NCBI GenBank assembly: GCA_940671915.1
Contig: CALNVZ010003429.1
Span: forward strand, 27,208,588-27,272,587
DNA: 64,000 nt
Direction of reading: 5' to 3'
Source of the DNA: Paracentrotus lividus
Taxonomy: Eukaryota; Echinodermata; Echinoidea; Camarodonta; Echinidae
Of the stretch, positions 43,149 to 55,100 are shown piece after piece. The notes below the pieces were generated by a model that was not told the origin of the DNA, made no database searches, and saw nothing but the letters and a program-made list of their open reading frames with translations. Numbering within the stretch: the first letter of the stretch is position 1; each line of letters opens with the position of its first letter. Position numbers and translations under genes: made by a program.

Positions 43149-46100
43149 CCTAGCCCCATACCGTCTCCTGGAGGCATTGCAAGATGATCATGATGAAATC
43201 TCATCTGATCGTGGGGCTTATTGAGATCAGGATTGGCAGGAGTTGCTACGCAAGGTTTGTATGCCCCAAGAATGATGTAAAGGATGGTAATGATGATGAT
43301 GATGATGATAACGGGGCGGATTGCAATGGTGATTATAGTGATGATGGTGATAGCTATGGTAATGATGATGTTGCTTTTGATGATGTTGACAGTGGTGATA
43401 ATAGTTGTCATGATGATGATGATGATTATGATGATAATGATGATGGTGACGATGATGGGGATTGTGATGGAGATGATGGGGATGATGGTGATGATGTGTA
43501 AGGTGATGATAATGATATGATGATTATGATGATGATGATCGTAATCATCGTGGTGATGATGATGATGATGGTGATAATGTTAATTATGATGATGCTCATG
43601 ATGATGATGTTAAGAATGGTAATGATGATGGTGATGATGGTGATGATAATGATGACGATAATGATGACGATGATGATGGTGATGGTGATGGTGATGATGA
43701 TGATGATGATGATGGTGATATGAAGATGATAGTGAGATTAATGATGATAAGCCTATAGCCCCGTACCGTCTCCTGGAGGTATTGTAAGATGATCATGATG
43801 AAACCCCATCTGATCATGCAGCTCATTGAGATCAGGATCGACAAGGAGTTTTTACTCACGGTTATTATGCCTCAAGAATGATGTGGAGGAGTAAGAGGTG
43901 GATGGTGATGGTGATGATGATGATGATGATAGGGATGATTGCAATGGTGACTATATTGATGGTGATATTGATGATGATGATGATGATGATGGTGTTGTTT
44001 GTGATGATGGTATAGGTGGTGATGATGATGATGGTGATGATGATTGTGCTTATGATGATGGTGATGATGATGATGATGATGATGGTGATTGTGATTATGA
44101 TGATGGTGATGATGGTGGTGATGTTGATGGCAGGGAAGGTGAGGATGATGTTTGTGATGATGTTCTTTGTAGCGATGAGGATGATGACGACGATGATGAT
44201 GATGCTTATGATGGTATATTATGTTTTCAATGCTGTATCCAAGAAAATATTGATGGGAGGTTTCAACCTCACCCTTTACATTTCTGCATTATTCTTTTTC
44301 TCAATACAGGTCTTCAACAAACTTCTTTCCCTGGCCACTTCAGCATCCCATCAGAAGTTCATGAGCTGTGCTTGGAGTAACATGCTCATCTCAACATCAG
44401 GGGTAAGATGTGTTATAAGCTATAATGAGTGGGTGTAATAATGTGTTATAAGCTATATTAAGTGGGTGTAATGATGTGTTAAAAGCTATAATAATTGGGT
44501 GCCTTGACTGTATTATAAGCTTGATACTCTAGAAGAGGATGATTTTTTTAAAATGTAAATGGATCTTTCATTGAAGTTTATGAGCAGTGCTTGGAGTAAC
44601 ATGCTCATCTTAACATCAGGGGTAAGTGGATGTCTTGATTGTGTTATAAGCTAATAAGCTATAATAAGTAGGTGTCTTTACTCTGTTATAAGCTACATGT
44701 ACAATATGTGGGTGCTACTTCAGCATCCCATCAGAAGTTCATGAGCTGTGCTTGGAGTAACATGCTCATCTCAACTTCAGGGGTAAGTGGGGGACTTGAT
44801 ATGTTACAAGATGTAATAAGTGGGTGTACTGATTTTGTTATAAGCTATAATAAGTGGGTAATGATATAGGAAAGGTTCTATAGAAACAAATTCATACCTT
44901 TTTATTAGCTTTTTATTAAAGATCTGAAAATGTAATTAATCATTTGCCCTAATCTGACTATAGTGAAGAATTTGACATTTTAAATTTAATGAGAAAGCAG
45001 GGTAATATGAAGTAGTCTTCATCATGAGTTTATTGAGCCTTAACTTGGAAACACTTGATTTATTTTAGGCACATGATTACTGGAAACAATTTTCATGCAA
45101 TTTATATTCTTCCTTAGTCCGGAAATTTATCAGTGTAATGCGACACAATGACTTCATTCTTTGTCTTTTGTGTTTGTTTCAGTTCTTGAAGTCCATCTCA
45201 ACAGTGTCTGGCAAGGCCTTAAAATATTTCATCAACCGGAGTTGATTAATTTATTGGGGACTATTTCGATCCATCCACTTAGTCTAGAAATATATCTCAG
45301 TACAATGTCACACAAAAATTCTTTGTCCTTGGTGTTTGTTTCAGTTCTTGAAGTCCATCTCGACCGTCTCTGGTAAGGACCTGAAGCTGTTCATCAATCG
45401 CTGGGTGTGTCAGGGAGGGATGGCTCAGTTCAGGGGGAACTTCCACTTCAACAGAAAGAGGAATATCGTAGAGCTGGAGTTGAGGCAGGATCCTGGCAGG
45501 CCGGGTATCATCAAATATGTGGTGTGTTGGTACTACTTGGCAATGTTACAAAATATAGATTAAATAAAACGTAGTGCTCTTTATACAGAAATACTAGAAA
45601 GAAACGTACAATTAAGTAATCTAAGAATGTCAATATTTGTTCAACTTACATGATACATTGAATATAGTCTACATGTATATGATTAAGCCATCTTGTATAG
45701 CATTAGTATCCGCCTTTGCTGGACGTTCATGGCCAACTTTGCACCAGTTTTAAGGATGGAGTTAAGTTTCCAACCTCTATGGAAATATTTGGTGATTTGA
45801 CTTGGATTGACCTTAATTTAATCTGATATTTAGGCGTTTCTATATTATCTGTTGGAATGTTCTTATTATATTCAGCTTAAAGGTCTGAACATTTTAATAA
45901 ATCATTTGCCCTAATCGAACAAAAAGGAACCAATTGATATCTTAAATTTAATAGCAAGTTGTGAGAAACGTGGATGAAAAAAGAGTCACCGAATTCTGCG
46001 TTGCTATTTACAGTAGTGAACGGTTTTGTACAGGTCAAATTGAACTCACCATGCTTCCTCCCCACCCCCACCCCCCCCAAAAAAAAAAAAATAAATAAAT

Positions 46101-49100
46101 AAAAAAATAAAAAAGAAAACATAGAATTTACATGTGCAAAGATTTCTTGAAACATGCATTTCTTTGTCCATGTAGGGTCCTCTGAAGGTGACCATTCAAG
46201 AGCTTGACGGCTCCTTTGAGCACACACTCCAAGTAGAAGACAACCTTACAAAGGGAGAGATCACTTGCCACTCGAAGAGCAGAAGGTAAGCATTTAAGTC
46301 CATTCATTCATTTATTTATTAATAGATTAATTACCCCAATAACAGGTTGATTTATATAGCCAATGATGCCAGTTTTAAGGCAGATGACCAATATCATAAC
46401 CTAGCACGTCGGTGTTTTAGGCATTTTTTGTCTTCAGATTTTGTTAACATGATGGTACGGAGTTTTGTAATCAACTCAATGTGAGCAGTGTCCTCAAGGT
46501 GAAGAGTAGAAACTTTTGATTTAAGATTATCATTATAATGGTGGCTTCGTCAGGTTTGATACTAAAAGCTCTCTTAGGGAGTATCTGCTGTCAACTGTAT
46601 AAATGGAGAATGTGGGATGAGGCATTTGAAGTATAGGAGAGTGTGAAGAAACTACTATTATTATGGAAGTTACTTATTCTTTACCCCTAGTACCTCATTT
46701 GTATCAACACTCACTATTAACTTGATTGTTAGATCCTGCGCCTTGAATCTTTTAAAACAGAAATGTGATGCTTTATAAATGTTGTTCATTGTAATCATTT
46801 TACACAAGAATCAAATATAAATACATGTATTATTGTTAATGTTGTCATTATTAATGCTAATTTTTCCCCATCATATTCATCATAAATATACAAGAGTTAA
46901 ATATACAATGAACTCACTATTTTTATTCTTACTGTATTCATTACTTTGTTAATTGCTTGTTTTCATCAGGCACAAGAAGAAGAAGATTCCATTGAAGAAT
47001 GGTGAAGAGGTGGACATGGATCTCAGCAAGATGGAGTGAGTATATAAACCTTTTTTTTCTTCAAATCATTTCATAACTAACTCTTTCAGAACAATTATCT
47101 GCTTTTTTGTGGTTTGGTATGATAACTTTAATACGATTGAGAACATTTGAAATTATATTTCACATTCTGTGTCTGTTATTATCTTTATGTAATTTTTTTT
47201 ATTTTTAGGCTAAGTAATATAACTTTTCAAAGAGGTGAAAATATCAAATTCCTTAAATTGGTAACTTGATAAAAAGACTTTGAAGGTAGAGGCTTGCATG
47301 TTGGATTCGAATATGGTGACAAGGTTTACAGTTCACCTTGTGGTTAGTTTGAGAGAGTTGAAGAGGAAATGGAGAGTTACAGAAAATAGAAAATGAATAG
47401 GCGAGATAGAGAGTAGAGAATAGAATTAAAGGTATTCTTTTCTTGATTTAGTCCTGAAAAGGACTGTGAACCAGATGAGAAGACGAGATGCGTGGAAGGC
47501 TTGTAGAAGTTGTAGAGAGTGCTCGACGTTTTGGACAGGTTGACTGTCCGTCTTCAGGAGTGGAAATTCATTTTGTTGGAAATTATCTCAGTAACAGTTT
47601 CCCATCTTTCTTTTCTGTATTGTGAATCTGTATGAATTTCAATGATTGTAATAAACTTTATTGCATTCAATTTAGCCCTGATTCTCCAGTCCTTTGGATC
47701 CGAATTGACACAGAGATGACACTTTTGAGAGAGGTCATTTTTGACCAGCCGGATTACCAGTGGCAGTGTCAGCTCAGATACGAGAGAGATATTGTAGCAC
47801 AGCTTGAGGTAAGACAATTATAATCGTACAAATGTAATAATAATAATCACTAGTTTTGTGTATCTGGGTTGACACAGAGATGACGCTTTTTAGAGAGGTC
47901 ATTTTTTGACCAGCCGGATTACCAGTGGCAGTGCCAGCTCAGATATGAGAGAGATATTGTAGCACAGCTTGAGGTAATCATAATAATGATAAATATTCAA
48001 ATGTGACTGGTAATGTTGAGAACAATAACAAAGGTGTTTTTATTAAACAGATCAATTGTGTAACAGTAGAAGTGAGAAGTGTCAACTTTTCTGGATGCCA
48101 CTAAAAATCAGAGGTATCAGAAGGCTCTGCAGAGGCAAAGGATTAGAGGGGCAAGCAATTGTGCTAACAATGGATTGTCCCTCCAATCCTTTGTCTCCCT
48201 GAGCCTTCCGATGCGTCTGCTAAAAATAAAGTAAGCTCCCTTGATTTTGAGTTTATAGGAATGTTTGAAGAACAGAGGTGGTAATGTCAATGCCCTAATG
48301 CCCCTGATAAGGCATTCATCTCAAATACTAAGTCCTTACAAAATGACTTAATCTGTAGGTCCCATAAAGGGAAGGTTTTATAGGGTGGAATTTTAAATTA
48401 TCATAATGTCTTTCTGTGTGTAAGGAAACATTATGTTCATGTTTGAGCATTTAATTGCTTCCTTAGCTTTTAGCTGAAACAAGTCAGTCAATCAATCAGG
48501 GGTAGAAATTCTGTTATGTAAAAAAGTATCGCTGGTATGATTTTATCTTTTTTTCCAAGGCGGTTGAGTATCTCAAGAAGTTTGCCAGCTTGGATACGAC
48601 CAACGCTCTGAGTGACATCATACTACACTCTGGCTGCTATTACAAAGTCCGCACACAAGCTGCCTTCTGCTATGCCCAGGTAAGCTCTAGTTTTATAGCA
48701 CAGACATGAAGAGTTTAGTTCCAAAAGGTATTACATCCACTTTCAATGAAAATTTGGTTATTTGTATCCCACCATTATTCAGATATGTAACCGTCTTTGA
48801 ACAATATCAAGGTCATATTTGCATGCATCTTTTGTTCAATAGACTGACCACGTAACAATGAGAATCGTTTTTTTTTTCTAATTCGCGATGGATCGCGAAT
48901 CTTTGCGTGATGGGGCCCTGGTGAGAATATATATTCATTCTCTGATGTAACCTTCATGTATCTAAAATGTTTCATTCAAAATTTTTGTTGAATGTAGCAG
49001 ACAAGGAAACATTAACAACAACAACAAAAATGTTATACCTGTAAATGTGTAAGGCCGATCTTTTATTGAGTAAATTAAAGAAATCCAGAAATATGACATT

Positions 49101-52100
49101 TGTAAAAAATGATATTTAAATGGTGTAATCTTTTACTAAAAAAGTTCAGGCTTCTACCAACCTATTTTTGTTGACGGGGCAAGCTTTCATCTACACCTGT
49201 TGATTCTGTTGTAAGTTTGCCCTGTCAATAAAAAAATAGGTTTAGAGAAGGTTGGAACTTTTTTAGAATTAGATTAAAACCCTACCCATGACAATTTTTT
49301 GTGGAATACTTTTTTTTTTCAGGTGTCAAATGAGCTAGCTGAAACGTACAGTGGACACTCTGCCCTCATAGCCATGTTCAAGAAACTCTTCAGTTCCTTC
49401 TCATCGGAAGACATTGTCAGACGGAACAATTTCAGCGACTTCAGGGCTTATTTCATACAAAAGGTTATCTTCTTCTACACTATATACTTTGACCTATTCA
49501 TTTTCTGGTAATAATTATAAATATTATCTCACATATTCATCGTACAATGACAATGCCAAGAATGTGACCTATCATTTGATTTAAACTTGAATTTGAAATT
49601 AGATTTGTATTCGAATTTGAATCAAAATTGAAATGGAAATTTGATATTGATTCTAATTTTGAAATTGAGATTGAATTTTAGTTTTAATTTAAGCATTGAA
49701 TTTTGATTTCGATTCTAATTTTGAAATTGAGATTGAATTTCAGTTTTAATTTTAGCAATGAATATGAAATTTAAAATTTAGATTGGAAATTGAAAATTAA
49801 AAAACTGAAACTGAAATTGAATTTTAGTGTTGTAATTGAAGTTTTTAACTAGTAATATTTGAATTTGAATTTTTAATTTGAAATATTGAATTTGAATTTG
49901 AATTCAACAGGCCATACCTCAAGCCATTGGTCTGATCCGTAACATTCACACCATGTGCCCTAGGGAGAGTTTATCATTCTTGATCGACCTCATCAAGTAC
50001 AATGACAATGCTAAGAACAAGGTAAGAATATCTTTTCATTGTTTTCTTTCATGATGCAACAAAGGTGTGACATGGGTACTCATATTGCGATCTTACTGTT
50101 TATTACTAATTTTGAGTACGCTGTATATTCCTAGCTTATTTGAGCAAATTTGATTCAGAAAAAAAAAACTTTTATCAAGTGACATGTATACACTTTTGCC
50201 TGTATACCAAAGCAAACGGTGTGTGTAATCACATCACACTTGTCAGGCGAGAAAGCGCTGAGCTTCCGCCAAGTTTACCACCGTTCCAATTGGCGTATCT
50301 TATCCCTTGTTCAAAGACCCTCAATCTGCCTGAATTAATTTTTAAAATGTCACACAATTTCTCATAGAGTAATATGACACTACTTTCAACAATATTCTGC
50401 AGAATTTCTGTGCCATTCCCGCAGTAATGTATCCTGTTAATAGCATTACCAAAATTTTTGTATTTTTTTGTGGGATTACCACTCTATTTTGCCATGAGCT
50501 ATATTCATGTGCCCATCTTTTCTCTCCTCAATCAGTTCTCTGACTGCTTCTACCGGGCCAGTTTGATTGATGCACTCTCTAATACCATCACCCCTGCTGT
50601 TGCCATGGTGAATACAAGCGTGGAGAACCTCTCTCCTGAAACAAAGGTAATGATGCTGATGCCATTTAAAAAAAAAAATTCTTCTTCTTCCTTTTTCTCC
50701 CTATTCTTCTTCTTCTTCTTCTTCTTGTGCTTCTGTTTCTTCTTTGTCTTCTTCATGTTCTTTCTTTTTTAAATATTAATTTAAAACAAATTTTTCTAAA
50801 TTTTCCTTTATAATTACTAAAAGATTCAATCATGCCAATATGTTATTTGAAATATACAGAATAAAATAGGGCCTTGTGCTCTTTCTCCATCACTACAAGA
50901 AAAAAGAAGAAAAGTTGTTGCAAACAAAGTGAAAACTAAAAAAATGAAGCAAGACATTTTGCTTTCATATGAAATAGTAGTGTCTTACATCAGGCTATGT
51001 CTCGAAGCTGGGTAAGCTAGTTAATTGTGCGTCCTCTGGGATTGACAAGTCGATCATTCCTTGATATCCTTCAGATGGTTTTGGAGGAGGTGACCCGATG
51101 TCTAAACCTGGAGAAGCTGTTGCCATGTTACAAGCATACTGTCACCATCAGTTGTCTGAGAAACATACGACTCCTGCAGAAGAACAGTCACCTACCCAGC
51201 GAGCCAACGCTCTTCCAGACGTACGCTCAGTATGGACACTTCATCGATGTCAGGCTGGCTGCTCTAGAAGCACTAGTCGACTATGTCAAAGGTGAGATAA
51301 TACGCTCAATATGGAATTGGCACTGTCTCTCCAAGTGTATCGTTCTTGGGCATGTTGACATATTTGTCCATATCCCCATCTTCTATATTTAGTTTGCATG
51401 TATGATAAAAACTGCAGGTAAGCTGTAACACAAATTTAGTTCAATTTTTTTTTGTGAAGTGGTGTAACCAATGAGTAGAGCTGAAATTAAAAATTTCTAT
51501 GCATTATTTGTTGCAGTTGAAGCCAGCGCTGATATCTTCTCTTGGTTACTGGATATTGTTGAGCAAGATCCTATTCCTGTTATCAAGTGAGTAGAAGTCA
51601 TTAAAAGTTCAATGAGGATTCAACTCTGCTGTTATTCAGGAAAAAGATGCAATATTTATAGTTATAAACATTAAAACATGTTAAAATTTTACTCCAAGTC
51701 ATATGAATGGACAATATAGATTTGGGCCTCTTTTGATACATCAAATTTATACCCAGTCATTTTAAGGCTAAATCTATCCTATTAATCCAGACATAAGCTA
51801 CTGTGAATGCTGATAGCTTTTTCACCATTCAATTCTTCACCATCTTAATCTTCATCTTCATCTTCATCGTAATCATAACCAAGATCATGATCATCATTAC
51901 GATCGTCACCATCTTTATCAACACCATAGTTTCCTCATCTTAATCACCACCATCATCATCACCATTTACTCCTAATCTAGACCATTCAAGTATGGAGTGC
52001 AAGCCAATCTGCTTTATAGTAATCTGATTTATCATTACTATTTGTTATCAAGATATAGTAGTATTGGCAAATAACTACATGCATAATTATTTTCTTCTAA

Positions 52101-55100
52101 TCTAGACACAAGCTACTGAGAATGCTGATAGCCAACCCACCATTCAAGTACAGAGAGCAATCAAAACTCAGCTCAGAGGAACTAGTGGAGAGACTATGGG
52201 CTTATATGAAGTAAGTACAGTCCAAACTTTAACACCACTCCAACGCGAAACAAAGTAATCTTTATAGGCACATTAACTCACTCAATCAGTCCTGTGACAC
52301 ATGGTGGGGGGGGGGGGTGGTGAGGGGGTTAAAATTTCGCGCAAAAGAAGCACAATATCTTTTTCTCCATGTATATTGTCAGTTGCAGTCGACAAAAGTT
52401 CTGGCATTTTCTGTCCAATTTTTTACCTCTTTTCCCCAAGACCTGCGTGACCCATGGCCTTTATAAACATGTTTTACAGCACTCATTTTTTCCTAGATGG
52501 GGCAATATACACGTAGGTGAACACTATGCATGTACATATAGGTTGTTTGGTTTAATTTAGTTAAAACAGAGCAGGAAGTTGGTGCATGAAAATCACCATC
52601 AGTCATATTACTGTAATCGGTGATAACTGCTCAACAGCCAACCAAATTCAAAATTTCTATGGAAGTTACTATTGATGGCAAAGTTATTATTAATGGTAAG
52701 TTGTATGCAATGAGGTCCTGGGGGACAAGAATAATAATGGATTCTTACAACAACACATGATTAAGATATTGATAGTTCCACAAAATATTCCTACCTGTAT
52801 CCGAGTAGCTGACACAACATGTATTTCCTTTTGTTTGGATTTTCTCATTACAGCTCAGGTACATCACATGACTCTCGGCTCCGCTGTGACGTGGTGGATT
52901 TCTTCTTTACTCTGTATGGTAAAACCAGGCCTGCTTGTCTGCCCCTGCCCGAGGTGAGATATTCATCTGTAATCTGTCAAATTACAATTCATTGTTTGAG
53001 CAAAATTTTAAGGTTCTTGATAAAGGAATACATTTCATAGAGGCATCGGTGTGAACATAGTTTTGATGATATACATATGTATCAACAGCATAGGTGAAAT
53101 AATTAATATTCTTCTGAAAAAATGACAATTTATGGACTTTACATTACACAACATATACATGTAGGAGAGCAGCTCGCACATGTTGTCACAGAATGAAAAC
53201 TTTGAATATTCATAATTCGTTATACTTACATGTAGGTTGATTGTCTCAAAGCTTAACTCATATTTTTCTTGTATTATTTTTCTTCATTAGAAAAAATTAA
53301 TTCCAGGTTGGACTTCCCCTTTAAACTTGTATTACATTTAATATTCTTATATCTATAGTATAAGCTTGGTTTTGTGGTAAATCTGAAAGAGAAATTGATG
53401 GTTGTGGATTCAGCCATCATGATGATGATGATGGTGATGATGATGATGATGATGATTGATAATAATAATAGTAATAATAATTATTTGAGTGGCACATAAA
53501 GAGTTAAACTGGTACTGGTATGTCTATTATTCTTATTTCTATTAGCTTGGTTTTGTGGTGAATCTGAAAGAAAGAACAACTGCCGTGAATCCAGCCATCA
53601 TGCCTGATGAGCCAGATGATGATGATGATGATATGGATAGTGTGAGTATAGACATGCATTATATCTTTTCCTATTTTCTAATCTCGCTCTTTAAAGCTGG
53701 GTTATAGTCACTTACATTGATACCACAACTCTAATAAGAGCAATGTCATAGTTACATGTATACCAAGTTGTTAACTGTTGAATCTTGGTGGAATTTAGAA
53801 TTCGACAGTTAGAGCAGATCTAGCGCTTGCTATTATTTCCCTTGGAATAGGCCTTCCTAATGATCATTTCATATATTTAGCTTATTTAATTTTAAAAATG
53901 TATTTACGGAGATATTATCTTTCAATTTTCCTCCCCATCCGTTTTTTAAGACTTTTTTTTATATTATAAAAAAGTGTAAAAAAAGACACTTATTTTGATA
54001 TGAGATATATTTATAGTAATGTGCACATTTATAATGATTTTTAGATCTGTGTTTTATAATATATTCTTTCACTCTGTCATTCTATATTCAAGTAAATTGA
54101 AAATTGAATGGTTGCATTTTTAGATAAACCCAAACCATACCCCAGCTTTGATTGGTTATGCAAGTTATATTTAGATTCATGAGCAGTGACTATATCTGTA
54201 ATTGAATTGAATTTGATTTGATTAGCAATGTAATTTTAGATTTGATAATTTGTTCCTTTACCGGTAATAGTAATGGTTAAGTAAATGTATTTCTAAAGAT
54301 AAGTGGACATAAAATAACTCTGAACTTTTGAATAAATAACCAATAGGACTACCAGGATGATCCCTTTGTTGAGATGGATAGTGACCCAATGGGCGTGGCT
54401 AGGAGCTTATCACCGGGCGTGTCTTCTCCTAGGATACCCAAGAGAGAATCCTCCTCGCCCATCCATGTAGATGTAGAAGAAGATGATGATGATATTATGC
54501 TCCCAACAAAGGTAATAATAATACTAATACCAGTTTCTTATAAAGCACTTTACCTGTAAAGACCAAAGCGCTTACAGTATATTATACATTGGATTCATTT
54601 ATGATCCTGTACATGAGGAGCATTCCAGCAAGTCGCACACATGCTAAAGCGAATGACATAGCATTTTCAATTCTACAGGGTACCCATTTTTAACACTTTG
54701 GGTGGGATGAAGCAGGTAGATAAAATGCCTTGCTCAAGGGACAGAAGTGACAGCGCCAAACTTTTAATTCACAGTCAAATAGTGAGACCACTAGACTCCG
54801 ACACTTCTAGTACAGTCTACATGTACTTCTGTTATAGTGAGCACTGATAAAGCAATATTTTGTTATAACAATACAATTCTTCTGATCCAAATCTCAAATT
54901 GCCATGTATAAACCTATATGTTCACGGTTCACTATTATAATATTTGATTATAACAAGGTGTATATACTTGGTCCAGAGCAACTTATAACATCGGAAATGG
55001 ACTGTATAATGCATATTGGATTTTTGTTTTTTTTTTCTGGGGGGGGGGGGGGCTTACTAAATGATTATAATATATTTGGAAAAAAAATATATATATAATA

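Larger units (their letters stand above)
42850..44215 (+). repeat. (GAT)n/(GATGGT)n microsatellite tracts filling intron 11
   Basis: Nearly all of intron 11 outside the two exon echoes is impure GAT/GGT repeat in three blocks: 42850-43150, 43275-43740 and 43890-44215. The open frames through it (Asp- or Met-rich on this strand, Ser/Ile-rich on the other) are repeat artefacts. Confidence 0.95.

Noticed and set aside
42831-44438. Asp- and Met-rich open frames
   Set aside because: GAT repeats of intron 11 read in different frames, with no independent coding evidence.
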